Shown here: piece by piece, positions 17,770 through 25,189 of the stretch | How positions within the stretch are numbered: position 1 is the stretch's first letter | Layout of the letters: each line of letters starts with the position of its first letter | Assembly (NCBI GenBank): GCA_046351415.1 | Contig: JAXLYO010000006.1 | Span: 124,001 to 188,000, forward strand | Direction: 5' to 3' | Length of the DNA: 64,000 bases | From: JABFRG01 sp046351415 | Lineage (GTDB): Bacteria > Myxococcota_A > Polyangia > Polyangiales > Polyangiaceae | Made by a program: the position numbers and the translations under genes | The notes under the pieces: generated by a model | The model's database searches: none | The model's input: the letters and a program-made list of their open reading frames with translations, nothing else | What the model was told of the DNA's origin: nothing

Positions 17770-17808
17770 CGCCCCGAGAGCCACGGCTCTGCGGGGCGTT
17801 CGTGTTTT
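17770..17808 (+). terminator. Rho-independent terminator of peptide copy 2
   Basis: Same stem as copy 1 with a CACG loop, followed by TTCGTGTTTTGG. The T-run is one base shorter than in copy 1. Confidence 0.8.
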
Positions 17809-17883
17809 GGCGACCCGCTTCGGGAACCCCTTGGTTCCTCACATGAACTTGCCAGGGCGTTTCGCGTACGCGATTCTGAGTGC

Positions 17884-18801
17884 ATGCGCGTCGTACCTTC
17901 CGCCTTTCTGCTCGCCCTCACCACCACGAGCCTATTCGTCACCGGCTGTCCCAGCACGGCCGGCAGTTCACCTGACAGCGGCACGGCGGCGGAGAACGAG
18001 GGCGGGGTTACTCCGACGGATGCGGGAACCGCGAAGAAGAACTCAGCCGGCGTGATGCTTCTCCGGACCTCCGTGAACGGAGCGCCCATGCCCTTCACGT
18101 ACGCAAGCGGCGAGTTCTACAAGGCTGCGAACGACGCAGAGCAGGCAGCCATCCATCAGCGCGTTACGGACTTTTTGGCGAGCCTGCTCCTGCCGAACGT
18201 CGCCCCTGGGACCTGTGAGAAGGAGCCGGAGCCCGTGAAGGATCCGCCCGGTCTTCCGAACCCTCTCGACCTCGGTGGGGATCTTGCCGCGAAAGACGGA
18301 TCCGGCAACACTCTCTTCAAGCTGTCCGTCCCCGACGGGAGCGACAAGGCTTTCTACTCCTACTCAGGCAGCCTCGATCTCTTCGGGTTCAAGGGCGCAC
18401 TTTCAGTCCCAACGACCTACAAGACGTCGGGGCAGATTCCGCTCGCCATGGGTCTTCGCTACGGACTCGGCACGGACGGCGGCGTCATCGAGTTGAAGCA
18501 AGGGGCTGACGTGAAGATTCCCATTTCACCGACTCCACCCGACGGTTCGGTCGTCATCGCGCACTTTGCCGAACAGCGAGTTGCCTGCAAAGCACTCGCG
18601 GATGATATCCACCTGGGGTTCCTGCGTATTTCACAGGCGTCCCTCGATGCAAAGTTCGGCGCGCCGGCCCAGAAGACCTCACTGGCTACCATCGACATCT
18701 TGTCGTTGGAGTCGACGGGCATCGACTTCGGTGGCTCGGTCCAAAACTGGTCATTCGAGAGCCTGTTCACGAGCTCCATCGGCGCTTCGTATTACTTCTG
18801 A
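17884..18801 (+). CDS. Secreted lipoprotein of unknown function
   Basis: The 305-aa protein starts at the ATG at 17884; the open frame runs further upstream into the peptide cassette but the signal peptide (LLALTTTSLFVTGC) fixes the start. A Ser/Glu/Gly/Thr tether follows the lipobox Cys. The body is beta-rich with a long Pro/Leu-rich loop (PPGLPNPLDLGGDLAAKDG) and few Cys. No domain was recognised. It ends 30 bp before the convergent diguanylate cyclase gene. Confidence 0.7.
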   Translation: MRVVPSAFLLALTTTSLFVTGCPSTAGSSPDSGTAAENEGGVTPTDAGTAKKNSAGVMLLRTSVNGAPMPFTYASGEFYKAANDAEQAAIHQRVTDFLASLLLPNVAPGTCEKEPEPVKDPPGLPNPLDLGGDLAAKDGSGNTLFKLSVPDGSDKAFYSYSGSLDLFGFKGALSVPTTYKTSGQIPLAMGLRYGLGTDGGVIELKQGADVKIPISPTPPDGSVVIAHFAEQRVACKALADDIHLGFLRISQASLDAKFGAPAQKTSLATIDILSLESTGIDFGGSVQNWSFESLFTSSIGASYYF

Positions 18802-18831
18802 AGCGCTCGTCCCGCAGACGCTCGTGTGCAG

Positions 18832-19728
18832 TCACGCGCGCTGACACGCCGGATGGACCTCGTCTCGGGTGTCATCGGAAGCTTCCGTGTCGGCATACCG
18901 GACAAGATTCTTTCCTGAGCGTTTTGCGGTGTACATGGCTCGGTCTGCTTGGCGAAGGAGCTCGGCGAGTGATCGCGTGGACACGCTCGTCTCCGCCACG
19001 CCGATACTCACGGTAACGCCGAATGCGCGGGCGAGACGGAGCTGCTCGATGGTTCCTCGTATGCGCTCGAGTGCGACATACGCCGAGGCACGATCGGTCT
19101 CTGGGAAGGCGATGCAGAACTCGTCGCCCCCCACCCGCGCGACGAGATCGCACGCGCGCGTCGCGCGTCGAAGGTGCTCCGCCACCTCTCTCAGGAGTCG
19201 ATCGCCAGCAGCATGCCCCGCGGAGTCGTTCACGAACTTGAATCCGTCGAGATCGAGGAAGGCTACGACGAGCCTTGTGCGGTAGCGTTCAGCTCGTTCG
19301 CATTCGACTTGCACGCGCTCTTCGAAGCCACGAAGGTTGAGCAGTTCCGTTAGCGCATCTTGCCGCGACTCCGTGCTCCGTTGGTCGAGCACTGCGGAGA
19401 GGCGCCCCGTGATGCAAGCGAATCCGAAGAAGGTCATCCACAGCATGCTCACGTTCCAAATCGACGTGAGTCCTGCATGGTGCTCCGACCCCGACTCGAA
19501 ACGATGAGCAAGCTCCCATGCGGTCGTTGCGAAGACTGCGCTCCAACAGGCCGCGCGCACGCCAAGGCGCCACGCCACGAGAGCGACCGGCAGAAAATAG
19601 ATCGGGAAGACCCGTACGGCCGGCCCTGACACCACATCGAGGTACGCCGTGATTGCGCTGAAAGAGGCGCTCGCACATACGGCAAGAACGGATGCCCATC
19701 GGGGTCGAACGAACGAGTAGTGATTCAC
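18832..19728 (-). CDS. Membrane-bound diguanylate cyclase (GGDEF)
   Basis: The protein has a four- to five-helix membrane sensor region, including FPIYFLPVALVAWRLGVRAA, and a complete GGDEF domain. The active-site motif RVGGDEF is intact and a product-inhibition I-site (RACD) lies five residues before it, so c-di-GMP synthesis from GTP with feedback control is predicted. The frame is open to 20037, but that would overlap the divergent regulator; GTG at 19728 (298 aa) is the most upstream start compatible with the shared intergenic region and is uncertain. It is divergent from a receiver-only regulator, with sigma54 elements between them. Confidence 0.85.
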   Translation of the reverse strand: MNHYSFVRPRWASVLAVCASASFSAITAYLDVVSGPAVRVFPIYFLPVALVAWRLGVRAACWSAVFATTAWELAHRFESGSEHHAGLTSIWNVSMLWMTFFGFACITGRLSAVLDQRSTESRQDALTELLNLRGFEERVQVECERAERYRTRLVVAFLDLDGFKFVNDSAGHAAGDRLLREVAEHLRRATRACDLVARVGGDEFCIAFPETDRASAYVALERIRGTIEQLRLARAFGVTVSIGVAETSVSTRSLAELLRQADRAMYTAKRSGKNLVRYADTEASDDTRDEVHPACQRA

Positions 19729-19810
19729 GGCGGAGGTCCAGGTGCAGGTTCCGTTCCGCAGGGAAGAGAGCGAAAAAAACGGCCCCCATCCGCAACGAAA
19801 CTCGGATCGC

Positions 19811-19855
19811 GTTGCAAAATGCACCCTCGGTCTCGCGCGCGTTGCAAAACGCAAC
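19811..19855. promoter_or_regulatory. Two activator (UAS) sites upstream of the receiver-protein promoter
   Basis: A perfect GTTGC-AAAAC-GCAAC palindrome lies at 19841-19855, and a near copy, GTTGC-AAAAT-GCACC, lies exactly 30 bp before it at 19811-19825, on the same helix face. The same motif occurs upstream of the HPF-like gene. The sites are about 100-130 bp before the predicted start of transcription, typical for sigma54 activators. Confidence 0.65.
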
Positions 19856-19920
19856 ACGCACCGAGCGAGAGAATCTCGTCGTCGCGGTGGATACGCGGCC
19901 CGAGAGAGAGCGTCGCTGCG

Positions 19921-19936
19921 TGGCCCAGAGCTTGCT
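19921..19936 (+). promoter_or_regulatory. Sigma54 (-24/-12) promoter for the receiver-only regulator
   Basis: TGGCCCAGAGCTTGCT matches the TGGCACG-N4-TTGCW consensus with the required GG-N10-GC spacing (GG 19922-19923, GC 19934-19935). The expected transcription start (about 19947) is almost at the ATG at 19949, implying a leaderless message or a later start codon. Confidence 0.65.
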
Positions 19937-19948
19937 GACACGGGTTTC

Positions 19949-20464
19949 ATGAACCAAACCTCCATGCGAAGCAAAGGCCTCTCCCGTGTTCCCCTCGCGT
20001 CGAATGCGTACCGCCAAAGCGAAGAACATCGACGCATTCTGCTCGCCGAGGACGACGTCGATCTTCGCGAGCTCTTCGAGCGCGCTTTGGAGGAAGAGGG
20101 CTATTCGGTCCTGTGTGCTGCCAACGGCCGGGAAGCGCTCGCCGCATTCTCCTCGTCTTCGATTGGTGCTCTTCCGCCGCCGAGCTGCATCGTCCTCGAC
20201 ATTCGAATGCCGGAGTATTCTGGTCTCGAGCTCTTGCTCGCCCTGCAGCTCGCCGAATGGAAAATCCCCGTCATCCTCGTCACGGGCTTCGGAAACCGAG
20301 AAACGCACGAGAGGGCCCTCCACTACGGATGCTTCGCCATTCTCGACAAGCCGCTACACCCGGACCTGCTCGTGAGCAAGGTCAAGGAGGCCATCGAGGC
20401 GTATCGTTCATCGCCCGAAAGTGAACCGAAGCGACCGCTTCCGATGTCGTTCTTTGGAACATGA
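19949..20464 (+). CDS. Receiver-domain-only response regulator
   Basis: The 171-aa protein has about 25 N-terminal residues, a canonical receiver domain and a short C-terminal tail, with no output domain. Phosphorylation landmarks are complete: acidic pair in LLAEDDVDL, phospho-acceptor Asp in CIVLDIRMPEYSG, Thr in ILVTGFG and Lys in AILDKPL. Such proteins act as phosphorelay intermediates or protein-protein switches. It shares an intergenic region with a diguanylate cyclase and is convergent with the sigma54 activator gene. The promoter resembles sigma54, so it is likely a target of that activator. The start has no clear ribosome site. Confidence 0.85.
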   Translation: MNQTSMRSKGLSRVPLASNAYRQSEEHRRILLAEDDVDLRELFERALEEEGYSVLCAANGREALAAFSSSSIGALPPPSCIVLDIRMPEYSGLELLLALQLAEWKIPVILVTGFGNRETHERALHYGCFAILDKPLHPDLLVSKVKEAIEAYRSSPESEPKRPLPMSFFGT

Positions 20465-20496
20465 TGCCGTCGGAAACACCTCGCAGAAGGAGTACT

Positions 20497-21873
20497 TCAG
20501 CTCCCGTCTTTCGATCCAAGCCTCAGCCCGAGTTTCTCGAGCTTGCGGTAAAGCGTCGAGCGATCAATCCCTAGAATCTTCGTAGCTTCTGCGCGGCTCT
20601 GATCGACCGCTGCGAGCACTCTCACGATGTGTCGCTTCTCGACCTCCTCGAGCGTGAGGAGCTCGGCTTCGGCGCTGTTTTCGAGCGTCACGGTATGCCG
20701 CTGGAAGTCGCGAATCTTGGGCGGCAGATCCGAGACTGCGAGAACAGAGGTCGTCGCGAGTGCTGTCGCGTGATCGATGGCGTTCTGGAGTTCACGAACG
20801 TTGCCTGGCCAGGGGTAGCGAAGAAGGCGTTCCCCCGCTTCGGGACCGAGACGGAAGTCGCCCACGCCGGACTCGCGCTTTCGCGCCAAGAATAGCTGCG
20901 CAAGCCGCAGTACGTCGTGACCTCGCAAGCGCAAGGCCGGCACGTGGAGACGCAACACTTGAATACGGTAGAGCAGGTCTTCTCGGAATCGACCTTCACG
21001 CGCTGCTTCATCCAAGTCTCGATGCGTTGCGCAGATCAGGCGCGCGTCGAACTCTATCTCGTCGTAGGACCCGACTGGACGAACGGTCCTCGATTCGAGA
21101 GCACGAAGAAGCTTCGCCTGCATCGCACCGGACATCTCGCCGATCTCGTCGAGAAAGAGCGTGCCGCCCGACGCGCGGCACAAGAGCCCAGGGCGGGCGG
21201 CCTTCGCGTCGGTGAATGCGCCCTTTGCATGTCCGAAGAGCTCGCTCTCGAGGAGAGCCTCCGGAATGGCCGCACAGTTGATCGCGATGAAGGGCCCCGC
21301 CCTTCTTGCGCTCAGTTGGTGAAGTGAGCGCGCCACCAGCTCCTTGCCCGTTCCGCTCTCCCCATCGACGAGCACGGAGACGTCCGTCGGTGCGATTCGG
21401 GCGATGAGCTCGCGCAGTTCGCGGATGGGTGCGCTTTCGCCAACGATGGCTGCCGCCACAGTCGATTCTCTCGCAGCTTCGCGCGTGCGATGGAGCTCTA
21501 TCGTGAGGTCCCGATGGTGAACCGCTCGTTCGATGGAGGCACGCAGCTGTTCCGATGCGAACGGCTTGGACAAGAAGTCGAACGCTCCCGCTCGAAGGGT
21601 CTCGACGGCCAGCGCGATGGTTCCAAACCCCGTCATCACGATGACCGGCAAATGTGGGTCCTTCTCGCGCAAGAGGTCGCAAAGAGAGGTGCCGGAGAGA
21701 CTCCCCATTCGAATGTCCGTGAGGACGACTTCTTGCGCCTCGATCTCGAACTCGCGAAGCGCCTCTTCTGCGCTCGATCGCTCCAATACGCCGTAGCCGA
21801 GGGAAGTGAGCAGCTCGCGCACCTCGGCACGGAAGGCTGCGTCGTCCTCGACCAGTAGAATACGCCTGCTCAT
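20497..21873 (-). CDS. NtrC-family sigma54-dependent response regulator
   Basis: The 458-aa protein has a receiver domain (Asp53 in VVLTDIRMG, Lys in FLSKPF), an AAA+ sigma54-interaction domain (GESGTGKE Walker A, GGTLFLDEIGEM Walker B) and a Fis-type helix-turn-helix at the C-terminus (EATKILGIDRSTLYRKLEKLGL). The sigma54-contacting loop reads GAFTDA instead of the usual GAFTGA. It is translationally coupled to the histidine kinase upstream (ATGA overlap), so the two form a cognate pair. The GTTGC-N5-GCAAC palindromes in the flanking intergenic regions are the likely binding sites, inferred from position and sigma54 promoters. Confidence 0.93.
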   Translation of the reverse strand: MSRRILLVEDDAAFRAEVRELLTSLGYGVLERSSAEEALREFEIEAQEVVLTDIRMGSLSGTSLCDLLREKDPHLPVIVMTGFGTIALAVETLRAGAFDFLSKPFASEQLRASIERAVHHRDLTIELHRTREAARESTVAAAIVGESAPIRELRELIARIAPTDVSVLVDGESGTGKELVARSLHQLSARRAGPFIAINCAAIPEALLESELFGHAKGAFTDAKAARPGLLCRASGGTLFLDEIGEMSGAMQAKLLRALESRTVRPVGSYDEIEFDARLICATHRDLDEAAREGRFREDLLYRIQVLRLHVPALRLRGHDVLRLAQLFLARKRESGVGDFRLGPEAGERLLRYPWPGNVRELQNAIDHATALATTSVLAVSDLPPKIRDFQRHTVTLENSAEAELLTLEEVEKRHIVRVLAAVDQSRAEATKILGIDRSTLYRKLEKLGLRLGSKDGS

Positions 21874-23267
21874 TTTGCCTCCGGCAAGTAGATCGATACG
21901 GTCGTCCCGGTCTGCAAGCGGCTAGCCACCCGAATGAAGCCGCCATGCTCCTCGACGATTCCCTTGGCGACTGGAAGGCCGAGCCCGGTACCCTTTCCCG
22001 CGTCTTTCGTCGTGTAGAAGGGTTCGAAAAGCTTCGAGAGGTCCCGAGGATCGATGCCTATCCCCGTATCCGCCACTTCCACGACGCACGCATCGAATGA
22101 CTGGAGCGCGTCGATCGCACGCGCTTGCTGCTCTCGCCTCAGAGTTACGCGCAGTTTGCCACCCTCGGGCATGGCATGAATGGCATTCATGAGAACGTTC
22201 GTGAGAGCCTGCTCGAAGAGCTCCAGGTTGACGGTGACGTGACCTGAAAATTCCTCGGGCCCCTCGAACACGACACCGGCCTTCGAAGCCACACCTTCGA
22301 GCAATTGCATGGATCGCCTCGTGATACCAACGAGGGGCTGACGTGCTTGTGGACTCGGGTCCTTGCGTGCGTAGTCGAGAATGCGTCGGACGATGCGGGA
22401 CATCTTCTCGACTTGTTGGACCATGACTTCGCCGGAACGCGCGGCTTCCGCTTGTGAAGCCTTCCCGGCGGCAAGCGACTGGCCTCGAATGAGCAGTACG
22501 TTGAGGGGCGTGCCCAGTTCGTGCGCAATGCTAGACGCTATCGTCCCGACCGTCCGGAGGCGATCGAGGTGCCTCAGCTGCTCCAGGGTCGCGAGGCGTG
22601 CTGCGCTCTCTTGGGCCAACTCGACACGAGAAGCCTCGAGCCTCTCGCACATGTGGTTGAGTTCTCGCTTGAGATCGCCGATCTCGTCGTTTCGATCGGC
22701 CCGCAGACGTGCAGAGTAGTCCCCTCCGCCGACGCGTCGCGCGTGCGCGACCATGCGTTGAAGCGGCCTTCCAATCATGGCCCCGCCGAGAAGGATCGCG
22801 ACGAGCGAAACCGCGATACTGAGCGCGAAAGCGCCCGGTATTTCCGATCGAATCGCCATCCGGAAGAGCGCCTGCTCGTTGGGTAGCGTCCTTTTCAGCT
22901 CGAGGAGCCCAGCGGCTCGACCGTTCGCGAGCACGGGAACTTCGACCACGAGCGCATCGCTCGTGCGCACGACGCGCGCACTGCCTCCCAGTTGTTCAGC
23001 GTGAGCTTGATCCTCGGCGAGGGAGATCGAAACCTCGCTTCGATGGCGGGTGATGGACTCCACGGCACGGCGTGTCGCAGAGGGCCCCCCCGCCTCGTAT
23101 GTAATCGCCAGCGCGCGCGCAAGCCCGTAACCCAAGTCGCGTACGTCTGCGACAGCTTCACGCTCGAGTCGCGCTTGCTCTCGTCCAGCCGACGAGAACG
23201 CAACGAGGACGAAGATGAACGCCGAGAGAAGAAGGTAGATGAGTGCGAATCGGATGATGAGCTTCAT
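21870..23267 (-). CDS. Membrane sensor histidine kinase, partner of the NtrC-family regulator
   Basis: The 465-aa protein has an N-terminal transmembrane helix (residues 4-27), a periplasmic loop of about 115 residues, a second helix (146-166), a HAMP linker, a dimerisation domain with His249 in SSIAHELGTPLNVLL, and a HATPase_c domain (N box VLMNAIHAMPEGG, G1 VADTGIGID, G2 GKGTGLGLPVAKGI). All catalytic motifs are intact. It is the first gene of a two-gene operon whose stop overlaps the regulator start. Signal is unknown. Its 5' region holds the palindrome at 23321-23337, but no -24/-12 element was found on this strand. Confidence 0.93.
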   Translation of the reverse strand: MKLIIRFALIYLLLSAFIFVLVAFSSAGREQARLEREAVADVRDLGYGLARALAITYEAGGPSATRRAVESITRHRSEVSISLAEDQAHAEQLGGSARVVRTSDALVVEVPVLANGRAAGLLELKRTLPNEQALFRMAIRSEIPGAFALSIAVSLVAILLGGAMIGRPLQRMVAHARRVGGGDYSARLRADRNDEIGDLKRELNHMCERLEASRVELAQESAARLATLEQLRHLDRLRTVGTIASSIAHELGTPLNVLLIRGQSLAAGKASQAEAARSGEVMVQQVEKMSRIVRRILDYARKDPSPQARQPLVGITRRSMQLLEGVASKAGVVFEGPEEFSGHVTVNLELFEQALTNVLMNAIHAMPEGGKLRVTLRREQQARAIDALQSFDACVVEVADTGIGIDPRDLSKLFEPFYTTKDAGKGTGLGLPVAKGIVEEHGGFIRVASRLQTGTTVSIYLPEAK

Positions 23268-23320
23268 GACATCGCTCCCTCATCTGCGAAGTGGCTTCGT
23301 TCCGATGCAGTTCGAGACTC

Positions 23321-23337
23321 CGTTGCAATTTGCAACG
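23321..23337. promoter_or_regulatory. Activator (UAS) palindrome between kinase and HPF-like genes
   Basis: CGTTGCAATTTGCAACG is a 17-bp near-perfect palindrome with the same GTTGC-N5-GCAAC arms as the site at 19841-19855. Its centre is about 86 bp before the predicted start of the HPF-like gene. Confidence 0.65.
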
Positions 23338-23388
23338 AGCTTTCGTGACCCTCACCGTCGATCGACGCATTCGCAGAGAGGAACCGGG

Positions 23389-23404
23389 AGGAACGCGTCT
23401 TGCA
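23389..23404 (+). promoter_or_regulatory. Sigma54 (-24/-12) promoter for the HPF-like gene
   Basis: AGGAACGCGTCTTGCA fits the sigma54 consensus with exact GG-N10-GC spacing (GG 23390-23391, GC 23402-23403). The predicted start near 23415 lies after the ATG at 23412 and before the ATG at 23427, which helps choose the latter as the gene start. Confidence 0.65.
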
Positions 23405-23426
23405 GCACGCCATGGTGGAGGTTTTC

Positions 23427-23756
23427 ATGGAGATCCTGTTTCGCTGCGTGGGTTTTGGACGAACCGAGTATCTCGACGCGTACGTGATCCGTAGCGTCGA
23501 ACGAGCTACGGAAAACGCCTCAGGTGCGCTTCGCGTGCACGTTCGCTTGAGCGATGTGAACGGACCAAAGGGCGGACTCGACAAGGTCTGCAAGATTCGG
23601 ACAACCGGCCCTCTTCGGACGACAGTGGAGGCGCGCGACGCAGATGGGTATGCAGCGATTGCTCGCGCGTGTGATCGCCTGAGACGTTCGGCTCGCCGAT
23701 GGATCGAGCGTCGGACGAGAGGACGAGCTCTTCCCCATCACGCTCATTTGCCCTGA
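23427..23756 (+). CDS. hpf: Short HPF/RaiA-family ribosome hibernation factor
   Basis: The 109-aa protein has the beta-alpha-beta-beta-beta-alpha pattern of the family: an FRCVGFGRTEYLDAYVIRSVE first helix, LRVHVRLSDVNGPKGGLDKVCKI strands and a TTVEARDADGYAAIARACD second helix. It lacks the C-terminal dimerisation domain of long HPF, so it resembles short HPF/YfiA. These proteins bind the small subunit and silence ribosomes in stress or stationary phase. Start 23427 has GGAGG six bases upstream. hpf genes are classically associated with rpoN in other bacteria; here the link is a sigma54 promoter with an activator site. The 3' end overlaps the convergent TolC gene by 13 bp. Confidence 0.8.
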   Translation: MEILFRCVGFGRTEYLDAYVIRSVERATENASGALRVHVRLSDVNGPKGGLDKVCKIRTTGPLRTTVEARDADGYAAIARACDRLRRSARRWIERRTRGRALPHHAHLP

Positions 23757-25189
23757 GCCGCGCGAAGGTCTGCTTTCGAACGGAAGTAGTCGAGGAGCGC
23801 ATCGACCTCTCGGAGGCGCGCCTCCGCCGTCTGCTGCTCGCGAAGATTGACGATGAGCAGGTGGCTATCGCCTTGCTCGAAACGCGTTCGTTCTGCGGCT
23901 TCGAGCTCTTCCGCGAGGGCCACCTCTTTGCGTGTCGCATCGATTCGCTCACGCGCACGCCGAACACCGGAGAGCGCATCCCGCACGTCCGCGCGGATAC
24001 GATCCGTCATGAAGCGCTGCTGTTCGACGAGCCTTCGCATCGACACTTCGGCGGCTTCGGCGCGTCCGTCCATCACGCGCGTTTGCAGAGGTACGTCGAG
24101 GAGCAATGATGCTTCGAACACGGGCTTCGAGAGGTCGGGGCGTCCCACCATTTCGCGTCCGATGTCCTGCGAGCCGGCGAGTTGGAGGTCGAGCGCCGGC
24201 CACAATTGGTTCCTCGCGTATCGTCTCTCGACGTGCTGTTGAGACCATTGGAGCTGGAGACGCCGGTTCTCTGGTCTTTCCGCGAGGGCCGTTCCGATAG
24301 CCGCAGCGTCGTCCGGTTCGTCTTGCGTCACCTGCGGAAAGTTGCGTGGCATGCGGTCGAGTGCCGGCGGTGCCGGGTCGCCCTTCTCGTCGCGGAGGAA
24401 GAGACCTAGTTCGATCGCAGCTTGCTCGATTCCTCTCCGCGAAAGCGCAATCTGCGCCTTTCGCTGTTCGACGGCTCGCGCGTTGTCGGTGCGCTCGAAG
24501 CGCGGAAGGTCGCCACGTTCGACACGCGTAGCGAGACCAGCGTCTCGGCCCTCCACGATGCGCAGCAGCTCTTCGGCGAGCCGGAGCCGTTGCCCCGCGG
24601 CAACCCAGTTCCAGTATCGGTGTGCGGCGCTGCGACGGACCTGGATGCGCTGCTCGGTGACCGAGAGTTTCGCGATGTCGAGACCGAGTTCGGCCCGTTC
24701 GAGAGAGGCGCGGCGGCGATCGGTTGGACCATTCCTGACGAGCGGAACATTCACACCCGCACGGACTTCACCGTACTCGAGCGTTTGCCGGCCTCCGTCG
24801 TAGACTGCGAACTTTCCTGTCCCTAGCTTGTAGCCCGCAAAGACCGATGAGCCCCAGATGGCCGTGGGCTTCTCGACGACGCTCTCGACCCGGACCGACT
24901 CGTAGTAGCCAACCGGCGTGATGGTACCGCGCGTGCGCCACGACAAGTCGAAGCTGCCCTCGGCGCTCTTCATGTCGGCGACAGCAATCTTGTTCTCGAG
25001 CTCTGCAGCCCGAAGGAGCGGATAGGCTTGCTCCGCTGACATGACCACATCGTCGAGAGAAAGTTGCGCAGAAGCCCACGTCGACGTTGGCTCCTCAGCA
25101 CGAACCGTTTCCGCGTATGCGCTCGCTCCGACGCAGAGGAGTGCCATACCCATGCGAACGGCGCGTTTCATGGCTCCGCTCCTGCCCAT
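23744..25189 (-). CDS. TolC-family outer-membrane efflux protein
   Basis: The 481-aa protein has a signal peptide and the two-fold repeat of long coiled-coil helices and strands of TolC/OEP proteins (QLSLDDVVMSAEQAYPLLRAA near the N-terminus; RRARERIDATRKEVALAEELEAAER near the C-terminus). It would form the outer-membrane and periplasmic tunnel for the HlyD and ABC proteins encoded directly upstream. The start follows the HlyD stop codon without a gap (25190/25189); MKRAVRM at 25171 is an alternative start. The C-terminus overlaps the convergent HPF gene. Confidence 0.88.
   Translation of the reverse strand: MGRSGAMKRAVRMGMALLCVGASAYAETVRAEEPTSTWASAQLSLDDVVMSAEQAYPLLRAAELENKIAVADMKSAEGSFDLSWRTRGTITPVGYYESVRVESVVEKPTAIWGSSVFAGYKLGTGKFAVYDGGRQTLEYGEVRAGVNVPLVRNGPTDRRRASLERAELGLDIAKLSVTEQRIQVRRSAAHRYWNWVAAGQRLRLAEELLRIVEGRDAGLATRVERGDLPRFERTDNARAVEQRKAQIALSRRGIEQAAIELGLFLRDEKGDPAPPALDRMPRNFPQVTQDEPDDAAAIGTALAERPENRRLQLQWSQQHVERRYARNQLWPALDLQLAGSQDIGREMVGRPDLSKPVFEASLLLDVPLQTRVMDGRAEAAEVSMRRLVEQQRFMTDRIRADVRDALSGVRRARERIDATRKEVALAEELEAAERTRFEQGDSHLLIVNLREQQTAEARLREVDALLDYFRSKADLRAAQGK

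Larger units (their letters stand above)
17288..17808 (+). repeat. Tandem duplication unit, copy 2 (peptide cassette)
   Basis: Second copy of the 520-bp cassette described at 16636-17156, in the same orientation. The terminator loop differs by one base (CACG for CATG), which leaves the stem intact. Confidence 0.85.

Noticed and set aside
23268..23320. A sigma54 promoter for the histidine kinase on the minus strand
   Set aside because: No GG-N10-GC pair with the right spacing was found; GGAACG to the next fitting GC is 14 bases.
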